Shown here piece after piece: positions 1 through 6,939 of a stretch of 7,392 bases of DNA. The stretch's first letter is position 1. Each line of letters starts with the position of its first letter. The translations under genes and the position numbers were made by a program. The notes below the pieces were generated by a model. It did not search any database, was not told the DNA's origin, and was given only the letters and a program-made list of their open reading frames with translations. This DNA is from Bacillota bacterium (GTDB taxonomy: Bacteria; Bacillota_A; Clostridia; Lachnospirales; Lachnospiraceae): NCBI GenBank assembly GCA_023443925.1, contig JAEZSL010000069.1, positions 1-7,392 of the forward strand. The letters are read 5' to 3'.

Positions 1-453
1 AATCAAATCCTGCACACTAAATTAATAAATTATAAAAAAAGTATGATAATTCCGAGAAATGGGTGTACGAAATGGTTTGACTATGATAAAATAAAAAATA
101 CTGTTTTAATCAGAACCAGAAAAGAAGGAGATTTTATCCAAATAAAATCTGCCATAAGTAATGTTGATATTAATGCTGATATTAATGCAGATAGCAATAT
201 AGATCGCAATGCTGATGATAGCATGGCAGTTAATACTTCTGGCGGCACTGCTGGTAACAGAAAAAAATTAAAATCCTTGTTTATTGATGATAAAATTCCC
301 AGGGAAAAAAGAGATCTTCTTCCTTTACTTGCGGACGGTTCTCATATTATGTGGGTAATCGGCGGAAGAATGAGCGAGGCATACAAGGTAGATGAGAAAA
401 CAAAAGTAATACTTGAGATAAACTTAGATGGAGGAAAACATGATGGAAAATAA
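1..453 (+). CDS. tilS: tRNA(Ile)-lysidine synthetase, C-terminal part (5' end outside window)
   Basis: The reading frame is open from the first base of the window, so the ATG at 43 is an internal methionine and the gene starts upstream. About 150 residues are visible. They match the TilS C-terminal domain: the stretch [20 protein letters not shown], then [19 protein letters not shown], the [20 protein letters not shown] segment, and a final AYKV...ILEI strand. TilS uses ATP and lysine to make lysidine at C34 of tRNA-Ile(CAU), so that it reads AUA; the catalytic PP-loop domain would lie upstream. Between the GDFIQI strand and the RKKLK segment, where most homologues as I recall them have a short loop, there is an Asn/Asp/Ala-rich insert of roughly 30 residues built on tetrapeptide repeats. 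The stop codon (TAA 451-453) lies inside hpt, so the two are probably translationally coupled. Identification is by recognised family sequence; the insert is seen directly. Confidence 0.93.
   Translation, partial: NQILHTKLINYKKSMIIPRNGCTKWFDYDKIKNTVLIRTRKEGDFIQIKSAISNVDINADINADSNIDRNADDSMAVNTSGGTAGNRKKLKSLFIDDKIPREKRDLLPLLADGSHIMWVIGGRMSEAYKVDEKTKVILEINLDGGKHDGK
166..213 (+). repeat. In-frame degenerate 12-bp tandem repeat inside tilS
   Basis: Four consecutive 12-bp units start at 166, 178, 190 and 202: GATATTAATGCT, GATATTAATGCA, GATAGCAATATA and GATCGCAATGCT. A fifth, more diverged unit may run to 225. The unit is a whole number of codons and encodes the tetrapeptides [12 protein letters not shown] and DRNA, so length changes keep tilS in frame. 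The stretch is hydrophilic and probably a surface loop. It looks like slippage-driven expansion. Confidence 0.8.
430..435 (+). promoter_or_regulatory. Ribosome binding site of hpt, deciding its start
   Basis: GGAGGA lies inside the tilS coding sequence. It ends 7 nt before ATG 443 and 4 nt before ATG 440, and it overlaps the earlier ATG at 428, which therefore cannot use it. This favours 443 (or 440) as the real start of hpt. Confidence 0.75.
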
Positions 454-961
454 AATTAAAGTATTAATACCCCAGGAAGAGGTAGATAAGAAAATCCGTG
501 AGTTGGGAGAACAAATCAGCAGGGACTATGCAGGAAAGGAACTGCATCTGATCTGCGTATTAAAGGGCGGTGTTTTTATGACCTGTGAACTTGCCAAGAA
601 TATTACCGTACCCCTTTCCCTGGATTTCATGTCCGTATCCAGCTACGGAGACGAACAGGTAAGTTCGGGCAGGGTTAAAATTATAAAAGATTTAGACGAT
701 TCCATAGAAGGTAAGGAAGTATTAATTGTTGAAGATATTATAGATTCGGGCAATACCTTAAGATATTTAATCGACCTGATGAGCAGCAGGAAACCAGGAA
801 GCATCCGGATCTGTACTCTGCTTGACAAACCGGACAGAAGAACTGCCGAAGTATCGGTGGATTATGTAGGATTTCAGATCCCCGATGAGTTTGTTGTAGG
901 GTATGGACTTGATTATAAACAGAAATACAGGAATTTGCCGTATATCGGCGTTATAGAATAA
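443..961 (+). CDS. hpt: Hypoxanthine (guanine) phosphoribosyltransferase
   Basis: This purine-salvage enzyme transfers phosphoribose from PRPP to hypoxanthine or guanine, giving IMP or GMP in the cytoplasm. The 172-residue product is of normal length for bacterial HPRT. Visible landmarks are the pyrophosphate loop LKGG (residues 40-43), the mobile loop with SSYG (66-69), the PRPP-binding motif [10 protein letters not shown] (96-105) with the expected catalytic base Asp101, the purine-contacting Lys129 in LLDKPDRR, and the closing [12 protein letters not shown] (148-159). I chose ATG 443 because GGAGGA (430-435) is ideally placed for it and the protein then begins [10 protein letters not shown], as clostridial homologues do. 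ATG 440 and ATG 428 are in the same frame; 428 would lie on top of the ribosome site. It overlaps tilS by 11 nt and precedes ftsH by 19 nt, the usual Firmicutes operon order. No defect is seen. Confidence 0.96.
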   Translation: MENKIKVLIPQEEVDKKIRELGEQISRDYAGKELHLICVLKGGVFMTCELAKNITVPLSLDFMSVSSYGDEQVSSGRVKIIKDLDDSIEGKEVLIVEDIIDSGNTLRYLIDLMSSRKPGSIRICTLLDKPDRRTAEVSVDYVGFQIPDEFVVGYGLDYKQKYRNLPYIGVIE

Positions 962-965
962 TTGG

Positions 966-974
966 AAAGGAGGT
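966..974 (+). promoter_or_regulatory. Strong ribosome binding site of ftsH
   Basis: AAAGGAGGT is a near-perfect complement to the 3' end of 16S rRNA. It is placed 6 nt before GTG 981, which supports the non-ATG start. It sits in the 19-nt gap after the hpt stop codon. Confidence 0.85.
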
Positions 975-980
975 CATTCA

Positions 981-2846
981 GTGAGAAGACAATTAAAGGG
1001 ATATGGTTTTTATATCATTATCCTTGGCATTATACTGGTAGCGATGCTTTTATCCGACAGCTTGAATAATACCGGGACACAGAATTATGAATACAATAAT
1101 TTCCTGAAAGACCTGGAGAATAATACGGTTGAAAAGGTAGACTTATACCAGAACCAGGAAGTGCCAAGCGGTAAGGTAACCGTTACTTTTAATGACGGTA
1201 AAAAGGAACAGTTTAACGTTCCTGATGTAAACTCCGTTACGGAGCTATTATTTAGTTCGAATAATCTGAAATATACAATTCATGATATATCCAAGCCAAA
1301 CTGGTTTTTAACCAGTGTACTGCCTTATCTGCTGGGATTTGTCGTGATTATTATCCTGTTTTCTTTTCTATCCAATCAGGCAGCAGGAGGCGGTGGCGGT
1401 AACAGCAAGGTCATGAATTTCGGAAAAAGCCGGGCCAAGATGACGACGGATGAGAATAAGAAAACCACTTTTAAAAACGTTGCGGGCCTTGAGGAAGAAA
1501 AGGAAGAGTTAAAAGAAATCGTGGATTTCTTAAAAACTCCCAAGAAATATGTGCAGGTTGGCGCCAGAATACCCAAGGGTGTGCTATTAGAAGGCCCTCC
1601 GGGAACCGGTAAAACCCTTTTAGCCAAGGCGGTAGCCGGCGAAGCAGGTGTTCCATTCTTTAGTATTTCCGGTTCCGATTTCGTGGAGATGTTTGTCGGT
1701 GTCGGTGCGTCCAGAGTAAGGGATTTATTTGAAGATGCCAAGAAGCATTCTCCTTGTATTGTATTCATTGATGAAATTGATGCCGTTGCCAGACGCAGAG
1801 GTACCGGGATGGGCGGCGGACACGATGAAAGAGAACAGACCTTAAACCAGTTACTGGTTGAAATGGATGGCTTCGGTGCCAATGAAGGCATCATTGTTAT
1901 GGCAGCCACCAACCGTGTGGATATTTTAGACCCCGCAATTTTACGTCCCGGACGTTTTGACCGTAAAGTTATGGTAGGCCGTCCTGATGTAAAAGGCAGG
2001 GAAGAAATTCTTTTAGTCCACTCCAAAGGCAAACCCCTTGGTGAAGATGTGGATTTAAAACAAATTGCCCAGACCACTGCCGGTTTTACCGGAGCGGATC
2101 TTGAGAATCTCTTAAATGAGGCTGCTATCTGTGCGGCAAAGGATAACCGCGCATTTATCGTTCAGGAGGATATTACCCGCTCCTTTATTAAGATTGGTAT
2201 CGGAACGGAAAAGAAGAGCCGTGTCATATCCGATAAAGAAAAAAGGATAACCGCCTACCATGAGGCAGGCCACGCGATCCTGTTCCATATACTCCCTGAT
2301 GTAGGCCCGGTTTATACGGTTTCCATTATTCCTACCGGTAATGGTGCGGCAGGTTATACCATGCCTCTGCCGGAACGGGATGAGATGTTTAATACCAGAG
2401 GCAAGATGAAGCAGGATATTATTGTCGGACTTGGCGGCAGAGCCGCAGAAGAGCTTATCTTTGATGATATCACCACAGGTGCTTCCCAGGATATTAAGAT
2501 GGCCACAAAAACAGCCAGATCCATGGTTACCAAATATGGATTCTCAACCACAGTTGGTATGGTTAATTATGACAGTGACGACGATGAAGTATTTATCGGC
2601 CGTGATTTAGCCCACACAAGAAGCTACAGCGAAAGTGTGGCAAGAACCATTGATGACGAAGTTAAGGGCATGATTGACCACTGCTACAGTGAAGCTAAGA
2701 GAATCTTAACAGAATACAATGAAGTTCTTCATAAATGTGCTAAGTTATTAATTGAAAAAGAAAGAATCACCCGTGAAGAATTTGAAGCCTTGTTTACAAC
2801 AGGCGGCGGGGATGATGACATGAATTCCATAGTTTTAGAAGTCTAA
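981..2846 (+). CDS. ftsH: ATP-dependent zinc metalloprotease FtsH
   Basis: FtsH is a membrane-anchored hexameric AAA+ protease that degrades misassembled membrane proteins and short-lived regulators. The 621-residue product is full length. It has a first transmembrane helix at about residues 9-25, an extracytoplasmic domain at 26-108, a second helix at about 110-131, and a glycine-rich linker (136-140). The AAA+ module carries Walker A GPPGTGKT (205-212), pore motif FVG (238-240), Walker B VFIDE (261-265) and the second region of homology from about 308 to 328, with arginine fingers at about Arg322 and Arg325. The peptidase domain has the zinc site HEAGH (427-431) and the third ligand Asp504 in ASQDI. 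The start is GTG, set by the ribosome site at 966-974. The C-terminus is short and acidic ([14 protein letters not shown]). It is the last gene of the tilS-hpt-ftsH unit; the next terminator is about 240 nt downstream. Confidence 0.98.
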   Translation: MRRQLKGYGFYIIILGIILVAMLLSDSLNNTGTQNYEYNNFLKDLENNTVEKVDLYQNQEVPSGKVTVTFNDGKKEQFNVPDVNSVTELLFSSNNLKYTIHDISKPNWFLTSVLPYLLGFVVIIILFSFLSNQAAGGGGGNSKVMNFGKSRAKMTTDENKKTTFKNVAGLEEEKEELKEIVDFLKTPKKYVQVGARIPKGVLLEGPPGTGKTLLAKAVAGEAGVPFFSISGSDFVEMFVGVGASRVRDLFEDAKKHSPCIVFIDEIDAVARRRGTGMGGGHDEREQTLNQLLVEMDGFGANEGIIVMAATNRVDILDPAILRPGRFDRKVMVGRPDVKGREEILLVHSKGKPLGEDVDLKQIAQTTAGFTGADLENLLNEAAICAAKDNRAFIVQEDITRSFIKIGIGTEKKSRVISDKEKRITAYHEAGHAILFHILPDVGPVYTVSIIPTGNGAAGYTMPLPERDEMFNTRGKMKQDIIVGLGGRAAEELIFDDITTGASQDIKMATKTARSMVTKYGFSTTVGMVNYDSDDDEVFIGRDLAHTRSYSESVARTIDDEVKGMIDHCYSEAKRILTEYNEVLHKCAKLLIEKERITREEFEALFTTGGGDDDMNSIVLEV

Positions 2847-2954
2847 TATTAAACGGACAAAACAGGGAATTACAAAGATTAGTCCAAAAGTAAAGGTGTT
2901 TTTATAACTTTTATTATATGGTGTATTCGTCAGTTGATTTCTGGAAGAAAAAAA

Positions 2955-2984
2955 TTGACAAAAAATAAATTAGATTTTTGTAAT
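2955..2984 (+). promoter_or_regulatory. Candidate promoter downstream of ftsH (TTGACA / TGTAAT)
   Basis: A perfect -35 TTGACA (2955-2960) is followed after 18 nt by TGTAAT (2979-2984). The -10 has G at its second position, normally a critical A, so activity may be weak. No gene follows before the terminator at 3090. Confidence 0.4.
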
Positions 2985-3011
2985 GTTTGTGCACACTTTT
3001 AATGCATACGG

Positions 3012-3020
3012 TGCTATACT
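3012..3020 (+). promoter_or_regulatory. Candidate extended -10 promoter (TGCTATACT)
   Basis: TG-C-TATACT (3012-3020) is a good extended -10 element; no convincing -35 lies at the right distance. The palindrome TGTGCACA (2988-2995) sits where a regulator could bind. A start near 3027 would give an RNA of about 100 nt ending at the terminator at 3090-3127. Confidence 0.5.
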
Positions 3021-3089
3021 AATACTCGTAAACCCCAATACATTATATAGTTTTTGCTACACCCCATAAGTAACAAAAATACCTTCTCC

Positions 3090-3127
3090 AAAAAAAGGAC
3101 AGCAGTCGGAAAGCTGTCCTTTTTTTT
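3090..3127 (+). terminator. Intrinsic (rho-independent) terminator
   Basis: The stem GGACAGC (3097-3103) pairs with GCTGTCC (3113-3119) around a 9-nt loop. A run of seven A before it pairs with the run of eight T after it (3120-3127), giving up to 14 bp. The flanking A and T tracts make it potentially bidirectional. It would end ftsH read-through and any transcript from the promoters at 2955-3020. Confidence 0.9.
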
Positions 3128-3143
3128 GTCCTTTTATTGTCTG

Positions 3144-3405
3144 ACGGACGAACCTTTTAGGGACGGCCGCCCTGGGGTGTGGTTATGTGGGTTACGGCTG
3201 CAGCGAAAGAACCCGCAGGCTGCTAAGGCTGCAAAAAATGTTTAGAACAGGGATAAAAGGCAATAACTCCCTTCGGTCAGACAGATTGCCTTTTATCCCT
3301 TGGCACTTTTTCTGCAGCCTAAGCAGTCTACGGAACCTTTCTGATGCAGCCATAACCCACATAACCACACCCCTTTGGCAGCCGTCCCTAAAAGGTTCTG
3401 TTTGT
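3144..3405. repeat. Long imperfect palindrome IR1 (262 bp, 20-nt loop)
   Basis: The left arm (core 3151-3264) and right arm (core 3285-3397) are near-complete reverse complements. The basal part has 16 identical positions (AACCTTTTAGGGACGG), and then a 21-nt perfect block and a 7-nt perfect block (GGCTGCA), with one mismatch between those two. The middle third is ragged, and the apical 16 bp (AGGGATAAAAGGCAAT) are perfect. About 8 further base pairs, two of them G-U and with one bulge, extend the base to 3144 and 3405. The apical loop at 3265-3284 is AACTCCCTTCGGTCAGACAG. The short open frames that cross it are products of the palindrome and show no coding features. It begins 17 nt after the terminator. 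It could act as folded RNA, as a cruciform in DNA, or be a non-autonomous mobile element; no clear target-site duplication was seen. It shares its loop and layout with the element at 4561-4770. Confidence 0.93.
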
Positions 3406-4217
3406 TTAAGACGGTTGTATGGGTTGTTTGTTGGGATGGAGGATATTTAGGGTTATATTTTTGTTATGGAAGTGGTCGATTTGATAGATAATACACTTTT
3501 TTGTAGTAGGACATATTTAGAACTTTTTCGGAGGGCTAAGTTTTATTTGTTTTTTCTTTAACTGATTTTTCTTCTAGACAGCGAATTTGCGGTTCTACTG
3601 TTTTTAGTTATTGTTTTTAAATGAGGTTTGGTGGAATTGGTTTGAAGGGGGATAAGGGTCTTTTCATTCTATCAAAAAATATCAGGGAATATAAAAGATT
3701 TGTTTATAGAATGTCTGGGTATTATAGTATTAAAAGTTGCCGATATGTTATTTTTCACAGGGGTTCTGGCTGTGTTTTTTTCCGTGTAGATATAAATATT
3801 GATTCGTTATTAAATAAATTACTGAGCTATAGAAGAAATGCTGTGGTCTGACTCTACTCAAAATAATCAAACCTGTAAAATATATATAAATCTAAAGTAG
3901 TTTATGATTATGACGGAGTAATAGAGATTGAGATGACTCCAACAAAAGTTGGAAGAAAGGGAAAGGGAATAATCCAGCCAATCTCTGTAGTAGGATAATT
4001 GGAGTATACATCTTAATATATGCCCTTACTGCTGTTCTATCCATCCTGTAATTTCTTGGATTGTATAAGAAAGATTCAATTATTATTCTGAAAATTGATA
4101 GAGTCACATAAATAGAATTAATCCATAAACTACAGTTAAAGTAAAAGTCTTATGATTTCTACCGCAAAACTGCAATTAATAAAAGTGCAATACTAAAAGC
4201 AAAATACTCAATACAAA
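3406..4217. other. Gene-free, compositionally skewed DNA between IR1 and the tandem repeats
   Basis: No convincing gene is present. From about 3406 to 3850 the + strand is rich in T and G; from about 4100 onward it is rich in A. An open frame at 3621-3851 (76 codons) and one on the - strand at 3892-4107 (71 codons) have no ribosome site and no recognisable domain. A short frame at 3879-3998 reads YDYDGVIEIEMTPTKVGRKG onward and looks more protein-like, but it has no proper start and may be a gene remnant. From about 4170 the sequence passes into A-rich degenerate repeats. Confidence 0.6.
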
Positions 4218-4395
4218 AAGTTGAATATAAAAAGTCTTATGCTAAAAGTTCATAAAGTGTAATATAAAAAGATTTAATGCTAGAAGTTTATAAAGTGTAA
4301 TATAAAAAGATTTAATGCTAGAAGTTCATAAAGTGTAATATAAAAAGATTTAATGCTAGAAGTCAAAAAGTGTAAAATAAAAAGTTTAATGCTAA
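4218..4395. repeat. Array of 38-bp direct repeats
   Basis: Three units begin AAGTTCATA or AAGTTTATA at 4246, 4284 and 4322, each exactly 38 bp and nearly identical; they contain AGTGTAATATAAAAAG and end TTTAATGCTAG. A fourth, diverged copy of 36 bp starts at 4360. A shortened copy of 28 bp at 4218-4245 lacks the CATAAAGTGT part. There are no unique spacers, so it is not a CRISPR array. The units are head to tail and very AT-rich. No replication initiator or other likely partner gene is nearby. Confidence 0.88.
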
Positions 4396-4500
4396 AAGTT
4401 TGATAATAAAAGCTAAATAATAAAAGAGTATATTAAAGTTCAACAAAGCTAAATATTAAAAGCTAAATAATAAAAGTTCCAACACTATAAGCTCAGTAGT
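4396..4500. repeat. Degenerate A-rich short repeats
   Basis: The 19-mer AAAAGCTAAATAATAAAAG occurs identically at 4408-4426 and 4458-4476, with a variant (AAAGCTAAATATTAAAAG) at 4445-4462. These continue the AT-rich repeated texture of the 38-bp array and look like older, decayed repeats. No gene is present. Confidence 0.7.
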
Positions 4501-4560
4501 AAAAAATTAATATTAAAACCGTCAGAAAATACAACAGAAGATATAAAACTCACAGACTAA

Positions 4561-4770
4561 GGAGGGTTCCGGGCGGGCTGGTGGGTACTTGCATTGGGGA
4601 GGACCTCAAGGTCACTTAAACTCTGTTAAGTACGACAAGGAGGAAAAGGGTAACTGTTTGAGCGAAGCGAGTTTTACCCTTTTCCTCCTGCTTTAAGTAC
4701 TTATCAGAGTTTATTAGTGACCTGAGGAACCTTCCCCTGCAAGTATCCACCAGCCCGCCCGGAACCCTCC
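4561..4770. repeat. Long imperfect palindrome IR2 (210 bp, 20-nt loop)
   Basis: The left arm 4561-4653 pairs with the right arm 4674-4770. The basal 33 positions have a single mismatch (24 identical, one mismatch, then TACTTGCA). The middle has small indels. The apical 16 bp (AGGAGGAAAAGGGTAA) are perfect. The loop at 4654-4673 is CTGTTTGAGCGAAGCGAGTT, whose reverse complement, AACTCGCTTCGCTCAAACAG, matches the IR1 loop at 17 of 20 positions. IR2 is thus a second member of the same family in the opposite orientation. The base is GC-rich and stands out from the A-rich DNA on its left. It ends about 130 bp before the glycosidase gene and upstream of that gene's candidate promoter. Confidence 0.93.
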
Positions 4771-4836
4771 GCACCTTTTAATTAAAATTCCCGTCAACCA
4801 CACAAAGTACCAAAAAGTTTGTGTTTCCATGCCAGA

Positions 4837-4845
4837 TGGTATAAA
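4837..4845 (+). promoter_or_regulatory. Candidate extended -10 promoter of the GH13 gene
   Basis: TG-G-TATAAA (4837-4845) is a good extended -10; only a weak -35 (such as GTTTGT at 4817-4822, 17-nt spacer) is present. Transcription would start near 4852, giving a leader of about 50 nt. I found no CcpA-type catabolite site and no riboswitch in the leader. Confidence 0.55.
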
Positions 4846-4902
4846 ATGGAGTAAGTCTAATAATAGTTACTGATCTATTCTGAAAGGAAAGTATTTTTAT
4901 TT

Positions 4903-6939
4903 ATGTTGAATTTGGATGCTTTATTTAGTGACGGTACAGGGGATTACCGGATTCCCTGTGAACCGGCAGTTAATGATATAGTTACCGTCAGGTTCCGGAC
5001 GGCGAAGGATGATGCGGAGCTCGTCAGGCTGGTTTCCGGAGGAGAGACCCGGGATATGGCGGTTATCGAACAGGATGTCCTGTTTGATTTTTATGAAGTG
5101 AGGCTTACCCTTAGAGAAGAACCGGTTTTTTATTATTTTGAGGTAATAAAAGAGGGAATGACCTGGTTTTATAACCGGTGGGGAGCGGCAATGGATTTAA
5201 AGGAGGAATTTCATTTTCAGATAACCCCGGGTTTTAAGACGCCGGACTGGGCAAAGGGAGCTGTGTTTTACCAGATTTTTGTTGACCGGTTTTTTAACGG
5301 CGATAAAGGAAATGATGTGGAGGAAAGGGAGTATTATTATTTGAATAGCCAGGCTGTAAAGGTTACGGACTGGAATAAGTACCCGGAAGGGGTTGGGGAA
5401 TTTTACGGCGGTGATCTGGCCGGAATCATTAAGAAACTGGATTATTTAAAAGATCTGGGGGTGGAGGCACTGTATTTAAATCCTATTTTTGTCTCACCCT
5501 CTAACCATAAATATGATACACAGGATTATGACTATGTGGACCCTCATTATGGCGTTATTTTACAGGATTGGGGAGAGGTGCTTCCCCCAGGGGAGAAGGA
5601 TAACAGGCTGGCTTCAAAGTACCGGGTAAGGGTGACAAACGAAGAGAATTTAAGAGAAAGCAACCAGCTTCTTATTAAGCTGGTGGAGGAAGCTCATTTA
5701 AGAGGGATTAAGGTTGTATTAGACGGGGTTTTTAATCATTGCGGCTCTTTTCATAAGTGGCTGGACAGGGAAGGTATTTATGAGGGCCAGGACGGGTATG
5801 AGAAAGGGGCTTATATAGATAGGGATAGTCCTTACAGTTCCTTCTTTCGTTTTAAGGAAGAGGCCTGGCCCTATAATTCTGATTATGACGGCTGGTGGGG
5901 TCATAAAACCCTTCCTAAATTAAATTATGAAGGGTCTCCCAAGCTTTATGAGTATATTATGGGTACTGCCCGTAAATGGGTTTCTCCCCCCTTTAATTGC
6001 GACGGCTGGAGGTTGGATGTGGCTGCGGATATAGGTTACACCCGGGAGTTAAATCATCAGTTTTTTCGGGATTTCCGGAAAAATGTAAAGGAAGCCAATC
6101 CGGAGGCTATTATTTTTGCGGAGCATTATGGTGATCCCAAAGCCTGGCTTATGGGAAATGAATGGGATACTGTTATGAACTACGATGCCTTTATGGAGCC
6201 TCTGACCTGGTTCTTAACCGGTATGGAGAAACACAGTGACGAATATAAGGAGTTTATGCTTAACAGCGAGGATATTTTCTTTGAGTCCATGCGGTACCAC
6301 ATGGGAAGACTTCAGACTTCTTCGCTTATGACTTCCATGAATGAATTGTCCAACCACGATCATTCCAGGTTCTTAACCCGGACGAACAAAAAAGTGGGAA
6401 GAAATTCGAGTCTTGGGCCATTTCAGGCAAATGAGGGTATTAACAAAGGTGTGTTCAGGGCAGCGGTTACGGTTTTGATGACCTGGATGGGAGCCCCTAC
6501 TATTTATTATGGAGATGAGGCAGGTGTCTGTGGTTTCACAGATCCCGATAACAGACGGACGTATCCCTGGGGCCAGGAGGATCATGACTTTATCCGGTTT
6601 CACAAGGATATGATACGCATACACAAAACATACGGAGCTCTGCGTACCGGATCATTGCTGTTTTTAAACGGAGCTGCCGGATTTATTAGTTACGGAAGAT
6701 TTAATCGGGCCGATAAATTTATCATAGCCGTTAATAACAATCCTTATGAGGTTTCGGTTGAGATTGATGCGTGGAGAATTGGAATAAGGGAGGATGAGGC
6801 TCTGTGCAGCTTAATCCGCACAACAGAGGAAGGTTATTGGCTGAATGCGGTAATGTATCATCTTGAAAAGGGCATTCTGAAGCTGACCCTGCCGCCGGTC
6901 TCCTCGGTGATTATTAAGAATGTAGTCCGGCAGCGGTAA
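4903..6939 (+). CDS. GH13 alpha-amylase-family glycosidase (neopullulanase/alpha-glycosidase type)
   Basis: This 678-residue protein has all four conserved regions of family 13: region I DGVFNH (274-279), region II GWRLD with expected nucleophile Asp372, region III FAEHYGD with expected acid/base Glu407, and region IV SNHD with transition-state stabiliser Asp486. The N-terminal about 110 residues resemble the beta-sandwich (CBM34-like) domain of neopullulanases. The barrel begins at GAVFYQIFVDRF (119-130), YYGDEAG is at 535-541, and the last about 85 residues form a beta domain. An extra segment (about 219-254) precedes region I. No signal peptide is seen, so it should act in the cytoplasm on maltodextrins or stored glucan; hydrolysis of alpha-1,4 and possibly alpha-1,6 bonds is inferred. 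The DPDNRRTYPWG segment recalls clostridial amylopullulanases. ATG 4903 follows AAAGGA (4883-4888) at a rather long 14 nt. It appears monocistronic. Exact subfamily and substrate are uncertain. Confidence 0.92.
   Translation: MLNLDALFSDGTGDYRIPCEPAVNDIVTVRFRTAKDDAELVRLVSGGETRDMAVIEQDVLFDFYEVRLTLREEPVFYYFEVIKEGMTWFYNRWGAAMDLKEEFHFQITPGFKTPDWAKGAVFYQIFVDRFFNGDKGNDVEEREYYYLNSQAVKVTDWNKYPEGVGEFYGGDLAGIIKKLDYLKDLGVEALYLNPIFVSPSNHKYDTQDYDYVDPHYGVILQDWGEVLPPGEKDNRLASKYRVRVTNEENLRESNQLLIKLVEEAHLRGIKVVLDGVFNHCGSFHKWLDREGIYEGQDGYEKGAYIDRDSPYSSFFRFKEEAWPYNSDYDGWWGHKTLPKLNYEGSPKLYEYIMGTARKWVSPPFNCDGWRLDVAADIGYTRELNHQFFRDFRKNVKEANPEAIIFAEHYGDPKAWLMGNEWDTVMNYDAFMEPLTWFLTGMEKHSDEYKEFMLNSEDIFFESMRYHMGRLQTSSLMTSMNELSNHDHSRFLTRTNKKVGRNSSLGPFQANEGINKGVFRAAVTVLMTWMGAPTIYYGDEAGVCGFTDPDNRRTYPWGQEDHDFIRFHKDMIRIHKTYGALRTGSLLFLNGAAGFISYGRFNRADKFIIAVNNNPYEVSVEIDAWRIGIREDEALCSLIRTTEEGYWLNAVMYHLEKGILKLTLPPVSSVIIKNVVRQR

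Noticed and set aside
43..45. ATG 43 as the start of a small separate gene
   Set aside because: The frame is open back to base 1, has no ribosome site before this ATG, and encodes the middle of a TilS C-terminal region.
1376..2077. Long - strand open frame (233 codons) opposite ftsH
   Set aside because: It lies wholly antisense to the conserved AAA+ domain of ftsH, has no ribosome site or recognisable domain, and is a by-product of ftsH codon use.
3054..3450. Two short + strand open frames running through the terminator and IR1
   Set aside because: They are made of terminator and palindrome sequence, lack ribosome sites, and translate to low-likelihood proteins.
3621..3851. 76-codon + strand open frame
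   Set aside because: No Shine-Dalgarno sequence before the ATG, no recognisable domain, and its base composition is that of the surrounding T/G-rich non-coding DNA.
3892..4107. 71-codon - strand open frame
   Set aside because: No ribosome site, no recognisable family, and it overlaps the more protein-like + strand remnant.
4218..4500. CRISPR array
   Set aside because: The repeats are directly adjacent without unique spacers, the units are AT-rich and degenerate, and no cas genes are present.
3144..4770. Ordinary insertion sequence with terminal inverted repeats, or a group II intron
   Set aside because: No transposase or reverse transcriptase frame lies between the palindromes, each palindrome is self-complementary on its own, the basal arms of the two differ, and no target duplication was found at either element.
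4771..4902. Riboswitch or CcpA catabolite-response site before the GH13 gene
   Set aside because: The leader is only about 50 nt with no conserved aptamer pattern, and no match to the cre consensus was found by eye.
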